Below, one piece after another: positions 14,573 through 20,192 of a stretch of 20,192 nt of DNA; within the stretch, counting starts at the first letter, position 1, and each line of letters opens with the position of its first letter. The stretch lies in the NCBI GenBank assembly GCA_964386435.1, contig CAYLSV010000061.1:1-20192 (forward strand). Reading direction: 5' to 3'. Under the pieces are notes generated by a model that had not been told where the DNA came from, did not search any database, and was given only the letters and a program-made list of their open reading frames with translations. The DNA is from CAYLSV01 sp964386435. Lineage in GTDB: Bacteria > Planctomycetota > Phycisphaerae > Tepidisphaerales > Tepidisphaeraceae. A program made the position numbers and the translations under genes.

Positions 14573-15268
14573 ATGTTGCCGACGCGGAGCCAATGGAGCG
14601 GCAGGATCGCCGAGCTGCTGGAGTGGGCCGTGCCCGATCCGGAGGCGTGCCGGCGGCGGGCCGAGGAGCTGCGGCGGCGGCACCCGACCCTGGACGAGGC
14701 AGCCCTGTGCGGCATGGCCGTGGGCCGGGCACAGAAAATCGCCGCCGGCACCGGGGCGGCCACCGGCCTCGCCTCGACGCCCATGACGCTCGTGCCCGCC
14801 GCCGCGGCCGACGCGGCGGCCATGCTGCGGATCGAGGGCGAGCTCGCCGGCACCATCGCCGCCCTTGTCGATCCGCCGGCGCTGGACGATGTCGAGCAGT
14901 TCGAGATCGAGGTGCTGGCGGTGTTGTTCCCGCAGGTGATGAGCCAGGCGCTGCGGGCGGTCGGCGTGCGCGGAGCACAGGCGTTCACGCAAGCAGTGGT
15001 CCGCCGGCAGCTCAACCGCGGCTTGGGCAAGGCCGTGGCGAAGCTGGCGGCGAAGCGGCTGGGCGTGCGGCTGACGGAGAAGGCCGTGCTGACCAAGGCC
15101 CTGCCGCTGGTTGCGGTGGGCGTGGGCGGCGGGTGGAACTGGTTCGAGGCCCGCGCCGTGGGCCGGCGGGCGATCGGCTACTTCGGCGGCCGAAGCATCG
15201 GCCGCGCCAACCGCGTGCTGCCGTGGCAAAAGCACCACGAGCTGCCGCCGCCGGCGTTAGACGGCTAA
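14573..15268 (+). CDS. EcsC-like protein
   Basis: The 231-residue product resembles EcsC-family proteins: after an arginine-rich helix there is a small-residue hydrophobic hairpin (GAATGLASTPMTLVPAAAAD, 61-80), then LRIEGELAGTIAALVD, a long basic helix region (QLNRGLGKAVAKLAAKR) and a final hydrophobic segment near 176-206 (LPLVAVGVGGGWNWFEARAV). EcsC function is poorly known; the family is membrane-associated and often found beside transport or envelope genes. Starting at the GTG at 14540 would add 11 residues (MAIWRDRYDAA) and has a good Shine-Dalgarno sequence inside the end of pspC; the ATG at 14573 fits the TANNNT spacing seen elsewhere. I prefer 14573 but only weakly. Family assignment is by overall pattern, not by a catalytic motif. 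Confidence 0.6.
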   Translation: MLPTRSQWSGRIAELLEWAVPDPEACRRRAEELRRRHPTLDEAALCGMAVGRAQKIAAGTGAATGLASTPMTLVPAAAADAAAMLRIEGELAGTIAALVDPPALDDVEQFEIEVLAVLFPQVMSQALRAVGVRGAQAFTQAVVRRQLNRGLGKAVAKLAAKRLGVRLTEKAVLTKALPLVAVGVGGGWNWFEARAVGRRAIGYFGGRSIGRANRVLPWQKHHELPPPALDG

Positions 15269-15302
15269 AGAAGCAATCTTGCGGTGTCGCCGCCCGGCGC
15301 GA

Positions 15303-15314
15303 TAGGATATGAGA
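15303..15314 (+). promoter_or_regulatory. TANNNT -10-like box before the fasciclin gene
   Basis: TAGGAT (15303-15308) is 6 bases before the second of two in-frame ATGs, at 15315. The first ATG (15309) would touch the box. Confidence 0.5.
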
Positions 15315-16190
15315 ATGAAGGGTTGGCTGCCAGCATTAATCGGTTGTCTCCTGCTCGCCGCCCCGGCGACGGCCGCGTTGCCGGCGGCGGAGCGGGCGGA
15401 GTCGGCGTGGGCGGTGCTGCTGCGCGAGGCGCAGCACGAACCGTTCCTCGCGGCCGCCGACGAGGCCGGGCTGCGGCCGGTGCTCGACGGCGAGAACCCG
15501 ATCACCGTCTTCACGCCCGACGCCAACGCGCTCAAGCAGGCGATGGGCGCTTTGCCCGAGGCCGAGGACGAGCGGCAGGCGGCCCTGCGGCGGCTGATCG
15601 GCGGCCACCTGATGTGGGGCGAGCTGCACGAGCACGAAGTCGACGGGCTCATGCTCCGCCCGGTGCTGGCCCAGTTCGCCGTCCGCATCGAGCCGACGTC
15701 CTGCTGCGACCTCGGCGACCATGACCATCACCACCACCTGGGCGACGCGGCGGGTATTAAGGTCGCCGGCGAGCCGGTGGCCGAGGCGGAACGGGCGACG
15801 TCCAACGGCGTGCTGTACCAGTTGAGCGGCGTCATCGAACCGCCAGCCCGCGGTGAGGCGTCGCCGCTGCTGCAACACGCCCCGGCCTGCCACAACCGGC
15901 CCGGCAGCGGCACCCACGGCCCGGCCAGCAATGGTTTGGGCGAGCACGGAGGCGGCCACAATGGCGGTCATACAACCAACCGCGACCGCGGCAACCGTCA
16001 GAACAACAACGACCCGGCTTCGGGCAACTCCGGCACCGGCCACGCCCGACCCATGACCGTCGCCGGGAGCGGCGCCTCCGGCGGCACCCGGCCGGCCGGT
16101 GGATCGCTCGGCGGCGGCAACGGCGGCGGCAACGCACCCACGCCCCCGCCGCCTCCCCCGCCCCCCGGCAGCGGCTGCTGCGGTGTGTGA
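15315..16190 (+). CDS. Secreted fasciclin (FAS1) domain protein with His-rich insert and low-complexity tail
   Basis: The 291-residue product begins with a signal peptide (MKGWLPALIGCLLLAAPATA, then A). Residues of about 30-178 match one FAS1 domain: FLAAADEAGLRPVLD, ITVFTPDANALKQ, HLMWGELHEHEVDG, and SNGVLYQLSGVIEPP at the end. FAS1 domains act in adhesion and matrix contact. An insert at 128-144 contains two cysteines (C130, C131) and a DHDHHHH cluster (135-141), a likely metal-binding patch. The C-terminal 110 residues are rich in Gly, Asn and His, then eight prolines (277-284) and a terminal GSGCCGV, a form of tail not typical of FAS1. The start at 15315 is chosen by the TAGGAT box. Surface exposure is inferred; no anchor is seen. 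Confidence 0.75.
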   Translation: MKGWLPALIGCLLLAAPATAALPAAERAESAWAVLLREAQHEPFLAAADEAGLRPVLDGENPITVFTPDANALKQAMGALPEAEDERQAALRRLIGGHLMWGELHEHEVDGLMLRPVLAQFAVRIEPTSCCDLGDHDHHHHLGDAAGIKVAGEPVAEAERATSNGVLYQLSGVIEPPARGEASPLLQHAPACHNRPGSGTHGPASNGLGEHGGGHNGGHTTNRDRGNRQNNNDPASGNSGTGHARPMTVAGSGASGGTRPAGGSLGGGNGGGNAPTPPPPPPPPGSGCCGV

Positions 16191-16224
16191 CCTGGGTGTT
16201 CTGAGACCGGCACCACCGTGATCT

Positions 16225-16293
16225 GGGGTAGCCGTGCAGCTTGCTCCGCGCGTCCGGGACGACCAACACCCGAGCAAGCTCCACGGCTACCTC
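16225..16293. repeat. Long inverted repeat between convergent genes
   Basis: GTAGCCGTGCAGCTTGCTC (16228-16246) pairs with GAGCAAGCTCCACGGCTAC (16272-16290) with a single mismatch, and the stem extends three more pairs (one wobble) to 16225/16293. The loop is 25 bases. It lies between the fasciclin stop (16190) and the stop of the gamma-glutamyltransferase gene (16312). It has no T-run or flanking target duplication that I can see. Confidence 0.8.
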
Positions 16294-16311
16294 GATAAAC
16301 CCATTGGTTTG

Positions 16312-17895
16312 TCACGGCACCGCCAGCGCTTGCCCGTCCTTGCGCCAATCGCTTGCGGCGTGCAGGACGCCGTTGCCGAGTTGTTCCACCGCCTGGCCAC
16401 CGCCGAAATGTTCGGGAGCGGCAACTTCGACCTCATGGCCGCGGTCGGCGAGCGTTTGCCGAGTCGTTTCACTCACGCCCGCCTCGACGATGACGCGTCG
16501 GCCGGCCATCACCTGCCAGCCCGGGGCATCGAGGGAGGCCTGCCAGTTCTGGCCGAACTTGACCCGCCGAACCACCGTCTGCACGTGCCCCTGCGCCTGC
16601 ATCGGCCCGCCCATAACGCCGAAGGCCGTCGCCCGCCCGTCCATCGTCAGCAAGCCGGGGATAATCGTGTGGAACGGCTTCTTCCCGCCGCCGACACGGT
16701 TGGCATGTCCCGGCGTCGTTACAAAACCCGCCCCGCGGTTCTGCAACGCGATGCCCGTGCCCGGCACCACGACGCCGCTGCCGAAGCCGTGGTAGTTGCT
16801 CTGAATGAAGCTGACGCTCATGCCATTGGCGTCGGCGGCGGCGAAGTAGACGGTGCCGCCCGGCCGCGGGTCACCGTGCCGCGGATCGGCGGCGACGTCG
16901 GCCCGCAGACCGCTGACAATTTGGTCGAGGTAGTCGTTGGCGAGCAAATCGGCGGGTGAAAGCCGCATGTGCGCCGGGTCGGCGACGTGGGCGTAGGCAT
17001 CGGCCAGCGTTCGTTTCGTCGCCTCGATCTGCCAGTGCAGGCACAGCGGGTCGTCGGGACCATCACCCAAATCGAGCCGGTCCAGCACGGCCAGCGCCTG
17101 GCTCGCGGCGATGCCCTGCCCCGCCGGCGGCAACTCGTGGACGGTCGCCCCGCAAAAACCTACCGCCAGCGGCTCGGCCCAGGTGGCCTCGTGGGCGGCC
17201 AGATCGTCCGGCGTCATCTTGAACCCGGCCGCCGCGATCTGCTCGGCCAGCTTGCCGCGGTAGAAATCTGCCCCGCCGTCGGCGGCGATGTGCTCCAGCG
17301 TCGCCGCGTGATCCGGAAGCCGCACGAGTTGCCCGGTTCGCGGCGGCTCACCGTTGAACAGGAACGTCTGCCGCCACGCCTCGAACTCGCCGAATCGCCC
17401 GGCCGCCCGCTGCCAAGCCGCGGCCGTGATCGGCGTCAGCGGGAAGCCGTCGCGGGCGAGCCCGATCGCCGGCCGCAGCAACCGCTCGAACGGCAACCGC
17501 CCGAACTTCCCGTGCAACGCCGCCCACCCCGCAATCTGCCCCGGCACCGTGACAGCCCGCGGCCCCCACAGCGGCATCTTGTCGGCTGGAAAGTCGGCCG
17601 CCTCCCACGCCCCCGGCGACCGGCCGCTGGCATCGAGGCCGTGAACCTGCGTGCCGTCATGCACGATCGCGAAACAGTCGCCGCCGAGGCCGTTGCTGGT
17701 CGGCTCGACGACCGTCAGCGCCGCCGCCATCGCGATTGCCGCGTCGGCCGCCGAACCGCCTTCCCGCAGCACGTCGAGCCCCGCCTGCCCCGCCGCCGGC
17801 ACACTCGTCGCCACCGCCGCCCGCCCCACCACGATTGGCCGCCGACTTGGGTAAGGCAGCGCGGCGTCGAAGGCGGTCAATGTGTCATCCGGCAC
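16312..17895 (-). CDS. Gamma-glutamyltransferase-family protein
   Basis: The 527-residue N-terminal-nucleophile hydrolase matches the GGT family: GGSAADAAIAMAAALTVVEP (46-65), GLGGDCFAIV, a WGPRAVTVPGQIAGW segment, and PGGTVYFAAAD with T348 as the expected autoprocessing and catalytic threonine, followed by GMSVSFIQSNYHGFGSG and GVMGGPMQAQGH. GGTs cleave themselves before the Thr and transfer or hydrolyse gamma-glutamyl groups from glutathione and related amides. The N-terminus lacks a signal peptide, unlike secreted GGTs, so a cytoplasmic YwrD-like member is more likely. The start is uncertain: a TTG at 17901 is in frame, but the GTG at 17895 is 5 bases from TAACCT. The gene follows a receiver-only response regulator with no gap, so they may be cotranscribed. 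Confidence 0.87.
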   Translation of the reverse strand: MPDDTLTAFDAALPYPSRRPIVVGRAAVATSVPAAGQAGLDVLREGGSAADAAIAMAAALTVVEPTSNGLGGDCFAIVHDGTQVHGLDASGRSPGAWEAADFPADKMPLWGPRAVTVPGQIAGWAALHGKFGRLPFERLLRPAIGLARDGFPLTPITAAAWQRAAGRFGEFEAWRQTFLFNGEPPRTGQLVRLPDHAATLEHIAADGGADFYRGKLAEQIAAAGFKMTPDDLAAHEATWAEPLAVGFCGATVHELPPAGQGIAASQALAVLDRLDLGDGPDDPLCLHWQIEATKRTLADAYAHVADPAHMRLSPADLLANDYLDQIVSGLRADVAADPRHGDPRPGGTVYFAAADANGMSVSFIQSNYHGFGSGVVVPGTGIALQNRGAGFVTTPGHANRVGGGKKPFHTIIPGLLTMDGRATAFGVMGGPMQAQGHVQTVVRRVKFGQNWQASLDAPGWQVMAGRRVIVEAGVSETTRQTLADRGHEVEVAAPEHFGGGQAVEQLGNGVLHAASDWRKDGQALAVP

Positions 17896-17906
17896 GGGCA
17901 AGGTTA
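17896..17906 (-). promoter_or_regulatory. TANNNT -10-like box overlapping the upstream stop codon
   Basis: On the minus strand TAACCT (17906-17901) is followed by TGCCC and the GTG at 17895. The first three bases are the TAA stop of the response-regulator gene. Confidence 0.45.
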
Positions 17907-18308
17907 GCCCGCCTTGCGCAGCCGCCCGAGCAACTCCATCAACCCCGACGCGTTCAACGGCTTGGCCAGGAAATAATCGGCCCGCACGGCCTCCAGCGCA
18001 GCCAGCGTGTCGAGCGACGTGTCGCCGCTGATCACGACCACCGCCACGCCCGGCCCCACCGCGTCACGCACCGCCTTGACCAGATCCAGCCCGCTGCCGT
18101 CGGGCAAATGGACGTCGACGAGGACCAACGCCCACGACCGCGCCGGCAGCGCCCGGCGTGCCGACTCGCCGTCGGGGGCAACCGTGACGGCAAAGTGCTC
18201 CCGCTCCAGCAGCCGCCGCAGCGCGTCGGCAGTGGCGGCCTGATCCTCCACCAGCAGCACCGCCGGCTCGGCGGCCCGAAGTTTGGTTTGTTGTCCCGCC
18301 GCGGTCAC
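17904..18308 (-). CDS. Single-domain response regulator (receiver only)
   Basis: The 134-residue protein is a CheY-like receiver domain with no output domain: the acidic pair E21/D22 (LLVEDQ), phosphoacceptor D65 (LVLVDVHLPDGSGL), S94 (VVISGD) in the Thr/Ser position and K116 (LAKPL). All phosphorylation residues are present, so it should accept phosphate from a histidine kinase and act by protein contact or as a phosphate sink. The start is a GTG at 18308, as no ATG precedes the domain; neither a Shine-Dalgarno sequence nor a clean TANNNT box is seen. The divergent cold-shock gene and the histidine kinase at 18840 lie close by; a partnership with that kinase is possible but unproven. Confidence 0.88.
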   Translation of the reverse strand: MTAAGQQTKLRAAEPAVLLVEDQAATADALRRLLEREHFAVTVAPDGESARRALPARSWALVLVDVHLPDGSGLDLVKAVRDAVGPGVAVVVISGDTSLDTLAALEAVRADYFLAKPLNASGLMELLGRLRKAG

Positions 18309-18392
18309 GCCTATCGCCTAAGCAAGAGCGGTGCCCAACGCCCCGCCGCAGCAGCAACCCGCTATGGCACAAAGTTTGAAGCCCGGCACGGT

Positions 18393-18422
18393 TTGCCTTG
18401 CGTGATGTGACACACATATAAA
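18393..18422 (+). promoter_or_regulatory. Sigma70-type promoter of the cold-shock gene
   Basis: TTGCCT (18393-18398) and TATAAA (18417-18422) are spaced by 18 bases in an AT-rich patch. The leader to the ATG at 18482 would be about 53 nt. Confidence 0.65.
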
Positions 18423-18441
18423 GGCAATGGAATTCCACAGC

Positions 18442-18462
18442 CGCCCCGCCGTGTGCGGGGCG
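18442..18462 (+). promoter_or_regulatory. Hairpin in the cold-shock 5' leader
   Basis: CGCCCCGC (18442-18449) pairs with GCGGGGCG (18455-18462) around CGTGT. It stands about 10 bases before the Shine-Dalgarno sequence and could affect translation with temperature, as in other csp leaders, or simply shape the leader. Confidence 0.5.
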
Positions 18463-18471
18463 TTCTCACCC

Positions 18472-18476
18472 AGGAG
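18472..18476 (+). promoter_or_regulatory. Shine-Dalgarno sequence of the cold-shock gene
   Basis: AGGAG lies 5 bases before the ATG at 18482, a conventional spacing that contrasts with most genes here. Confidence 0.8.
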
Positions 18477-18481
18477 AAGGC

Positions 18482-18817
18482 ATGCCGAAGGGAACAGTCA
18501 AATGGTTCGACGTGCGCAAAGGCTACGGCTTCATCGTCGGGCCCGAGGGGCAGGACGTGTTCGTCCACTTCTCCAACGTCGACGGTGAAGGCTTTCGCAC
18601 CCTCAAGGACGGCGAAACCGTCGATTACGAGCTCAAGGACGGCGACAAGGGGTTGTACGCCGACAACGTCGCCCGCATCAGCCGGCCCTTCGCCGACCAA
18701 ACCGCCGACGGCCAGTTCGACGGCATCGCCCGGGCCGGCAACGATCCCGAAGCCAGCGTCGGCCGGCAGCAGAACCGGTTGGCGGGCATCACGGAAAGCC
18801 CCGACTCGTCGTTCTGA
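18482..18817 (+). CDS. Cold-shock domain protein with C-terminal extension
   Basis: The 111-residue product has a standard cold-shock domain at 3-67: GTVKWFDVRKGYGFI includes RNP1 (KGYGFI, 13-18), and DVFVHF includes RNP2 (VFVHF, 26-30). Such proteins bind single-stranded RNA or DNA and act as RNA chaperones in the cytoplasm. The remaining 44 residues form a polar, probably disordered tail (QTADGQFDGIARAGNDPEAS) not found in the short CspA type and unknown to me. The start is fixed by the Shine-Dalgarno sequence and by the domain. It precedes the histidine-kinase gene by 22 bases, in the same direction. Confidence 0.93.
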   Translation: MPKGTVKWFDVRKGYGFIVGPEGQDVFVHFSNVDGEGFRTLKDGETVDYELKDGDKGLYADNVARISRPFADQTADGQFDGIARAGNDPEASVGRQQNRLAGITESPDSSF

Positions 18818-18839
18818 GCTGCATGCTTGATTGCCCGTG

Positions 18840-19640
18840 ATGCCCGATTGGTACGCCGGACTGTGGACCGGGCTGCTCGCAGGGCTGGCGCTGGCGGCCC
18901 TCGTGGCGGCAGGGGTGCTGTGGTGGGCGTATCGGCGGTTCGTGGTCCTTGAACGCCGCGCCCGCGAGGCCGAGCGGCTTGCCGAACTCGGCACCCTCAC
19001 CGGCGGCCTGGCCCACGAGATCAAAAACCCGCTCTCCACCATCGGCCTCAACCTTCAACTGCTGGCCGAGGATTTGGCCGAAACGCCCGAGGTGCCACCG
19101 CGGACGGTCAAGCGGCTGGACCGCGTGCGCGGCGAGACGACCCGGCTGCGTGACATTCTCGACGACTTCCTCAACTACGCCGGCCGCCTGGAGATCGAGC
19201 CGAAACCGATCGATTTGGTGGCGTTGCTCGATGAAATCGCCGATTTTTTCGCACCCCAAGCCGCCGCGGCGGGCGTGAAGCTCCGCCTCGACCGGCACAG
19301 CGACGTCCCGCCGGTGACTGCCGACGAAAACCGCCTGAAGCAGGCCATCCTGAACCTCTGCCTCAACGCCACCCAGCACATGCCCGATGGCGGCACGTTG
19401 ACGCTCTCCGTCAAACCCACCGGCCGCCGCGTCGAAATCGCCGTCGCCGACACCGGCCCCGGCATCGCCCCCGACGTCCGCGACCGCCTGTTCGAGGCCT
19501 ACTTCAGCCGCCGTAAGGGCGGCACCGGCCTGGGCCTGGCGATGACCCGCCGCATTCTCCTCGCCCACGACGGCGACGTCACCGCCACCAGCACCCCCGG
19601 CCAAGGCAGCACCTTCACCCTGACCCTGCCGACGTCGTGA
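18840..19640 (+). CDS. Membrane histidine kinase, NtrB-like architecture without a sensor domain
   Basis: The 266-residue product has one transmembrane segment (about 9-31), a short linker, a HisKA region with H59 (LTGGLAHEIKNPLSTIGLNL) and an HATPase region with the N box (AILNLCLNATQHMPDGG), G1 (VADTGPGIAP, 202-211), a YFSRRKGGTG segment and G2 (GTGLGLAM, 228-235). All catalytic elements are present. It lacks a periplasmic sensing loop and PAS domain, so its signal must come from the membrane or a partner. H-box wording resembles kinases that work with NtrC-type regulators, one of which lies 4.6 kb away at 12815. The ATG at 18840 is chosen; TTG (18831) and GTG (18837) are also in frame. Confidence 0.9.
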   Translation: MPDWYAGLWTGLLAGLALAALVAAGVLWWAYRRFVVLERRAREAERLAELGTLTGGLAHEIKNPLSTIGLNLQLLAEDLAETPEVPPRTVKRLDRVRGETTRLRDILDDFLNYAGRLEIEPKPIDLVALLDEIADFFAPQAAAAGVKLRLDRHSDVPPVTADENRLKQAILNLCLNATQHMPDGGTLTLSVKPTGRRVEIAVADTGPGIAPDVRDRLFEAYFSRRKGGTGLGLAMTRRILLAHDGDVTATSTPGQGSTFTLTLPTS

Positions 19641-19670
19641 GGCAACTTCGGGCAATTTTCCCAAGCAGGC

Positions 19671-19700
19671 GCAGCCCCGCCGTCACGCGGCGGAGGTCCG
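19671..19700 (-). repeat. Dispersed GC-rich palindromic repeat, copy 4
   Basis: GCAGCCCCGCCGTCACGCGG continues with CGGAGGTCCG. It matches copy 2 in 28 of 30 bases and starts 31 bases after the histidine-kinase stop codon. The rest of 19641-19869 shows nothing recognisable. Confidence 0.75.
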
Positions 19701-19869
19701 CCGGCTGGCACCTTTGGGCGTGATCGCGTCCGGCAGAATCGGTTGGCTTTGCCCAGCTTTCCTGTTGGTGCTTGCAACGCCGCCGGGGTGGGTGGCGTAT
19801 TTTCTGGTGCCTGCCCGGCGTCGGCCGACTTGGCTTTTGCCTCGGGCGTGGCATTCTTGCACCGCCACC

Positions 19870-19902
19870 ATGACCCGCACCGCCCACGCCGTCGCCTCGT
19901 CT
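19870..19902 (+). CDS. N-terminal 11 codons of a secreted-protein gene, cut by the gap
   Basis: ATG at 19870 is followed by codons for TRTAHAVASS up to the Ns. The same peptide is encoded after the gap at 20014, where it continues into a signal peptide but has no start codon. I infer that this is the true start of that gene and that the intervening sequence was inserted by the assembly. No clear ribosome binding site is present. Confidence 0.5.
19874..19901 (+). repeat. 28-bp direct repeat flanking the gap, left copy
   Basis: Begins CCCGCACCGCCCACG and is identical to 20012-20039. Confidence 0.9.
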
Positions 19903-19912
19903 NNNNNNNNNN
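19903..19912. other. Assembly gap (10 Ns)
   Basis: Ten undetermined bases. The true distance between flanks is unknown. Confidence 1.
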
Positions 19913-19913
19913 C

Positions 19914-19982
19914 GTGAAGGAGATGCAGGCCCTGGCCCTCGATGTGGAGCTCATCGAGGACAAGGAAGTCCTGCGCCAGTAA
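19914..19982 (+). CDS. rpoB: C-terminal tail of RNA polymerase beta subunit, orphan fragment
   Basis: The 22 residues VKEMQALALDVELIEDKEVL plus RQ and a TAA match the end of bacterial RpoB, where the segment (VLVKELQALALDV in Thermus-type proteins) closes the subunit. The rest of rpoB is absent from the window, and the sequence before the gap is unrelated noncoding DNA and a different gene start. A 7-bp hairpin (19994-20013, loop CGCTCG) follows the stop. rpoC, the usual neighbour, does not follow. Most likely a contig end placed here by scaffolding. Confidence 0.7.
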   Translation: MKEMQALALDVELIEDKEVLRQ

Positions 19983-20011
19983 CACGTTTCGCCGGGCCTT
20001 CGCTCGAAGGC

Positions 20012-20039
20012 CCCGCACCGCCCACGCCGTCGCCTCGTC
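20012..20039 (+). repeat. 28-bp direct repeat flanking the gap, right copy
   Basis: Identical to 19874-19901. The left copy is preceded by ATGA, this one by a hairpin arm, so only the left copy supplies a start codon. Confidence 0.9.
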
Positions 20040-20192
20040 CGCCCGCCCCGCCCGCCCTGCCCGCCGACTCGGGGCGTGGGCGCTTGTGCTCGCCGCGCTC
20101 GCCGTGCCGGGGGTGGCGGGGGCTGAGGAACGAACCTCTGGCGAGGCGCTGGCCGAGCGTTTGGGCGGCGTCGCGTGGCAGGAGCGGCAGGT
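20014..20192 (+). CDS. Secreted protein, N-terminal part (start missing, runs off the window)
   Basis: The frame reads RTAHAVASSARPARPARRLG, then a hydrophobic WALVLAALAVPGVAGA and EERTSGEALAERLGGVAWQE to the window end. This is a signal peptide with a long arginine-rich n-region and a probable cleavage after AGA. No ATG, GTG or TTG start is found in frame between the rpoB stop and the frame's first matched codon, whereas the copy before the gap has one. The mature protein is too short here to assign. Confidence 0.6.

Noticed and set aside
16225..16293. Integron attC site
   Set aside because: The arms are long and nearly perfect, but the conserved GTTRRRY/RYYYAAC core sites are absent and no integrase or cassette array is seen.
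1..20192. CRISPR arrays, insertion sequences, prophage or toxin-antitoxin genes
   Set aside because: No repeat-spacer series, transposase, integrase or small paired genes were seen on either strand.

Overview
The window is GC-rich, densely coded bacterial DNA. Third positions are dominated by G and C, and intergenic gaps are short. A secreted protein with a C-terminal PEP-CTERM sorting tail, peptidoglycan-recycling murQ, Gfo/Idh/MocA and enolase-superfamily sugar enzymes, and a sigma54-type response regulator together suggest a planctomycete, perhaps Phycisphaerae. This is an inference; no rRNA gene is present to settle it. A run of ten Ns at 19903-19912 shows the sequence is a scaffolded draft or metagenome assembly.

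Layout. 1-333 is the tail of pyruvate phosphate dikinase, followed by a strong terminator and a repeat-rich spacer. 547-1047 is a four-helix membrane protein of unknown function. 1157-2650 is the RNA ligase rtcB, convergent with trpS (2672-3772, minus). murQ (3876-4781, minus) is divergent from aroB (4833-5936). 5937-6428 has no credible protein gene but carries a well-formed promoter and a foldable segment of about 174 nt that I propose as a structured RNA. It precedes a PilZ-domain gene (6429-6824). 6976-8319 is a secreted endonuclease/exonuclease/phosphatase-fold protein. 8334-10691 (minus) holds an oxidoreductase and an enolase-superfamily enzyme, divergent from a LacI-type regulator (10802-11884), which is followed by a PEP-CTERM protein (11925-12749). 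Next come a sigma54-dependent response regulator (12815-14191, minus), a PspC-domain protein and an EcsC-like protein (14275-15268), a secreted fasciclin protein (15315-16190), a gamma-glutamyltransferase and a receiver-only response regulator (16312-18308, minus), a cold-shock protein (18482-18817) and a histidine kinase (18840-19640). The right end is a doubtful scaffold join: an orphan rpoB tail and a secreted-protein gene whose start lies on the other side of the gap.

The most striking pattern is at gene starts. Twelve of about twenty start codons are preceded, at 5 to 7 bases, by a TANNNT hexamer (commonly TACGCT), and these genes have no convincing Shine-Dalgarno sequence. This is the geometry of a -10 box directly before a leaderless mRNA. 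Only the PEP-CTERM gene and the cold-shock gene have clear Shine-Dalgarno sequences at conventional spacing, and the lacI-type gene and the cold-shock gene have -35/-10 promoters with room for a leader. I used this signal to choose several starts (547, 6976, 9521, 10691, 14573, 15315, 17895).

Working relationships I infer: the enolase and oxidoreductase genes plus the LacI regulator look like a small sugar-acid or sugar catabolic module with autoregulation. The histidine kinase and the two response regulators may be partners, but nothing in the sequence proves it. A dispersed element of about 30 bp, itself palindromic at its core, occurs four times, always a short distance after a gene end.
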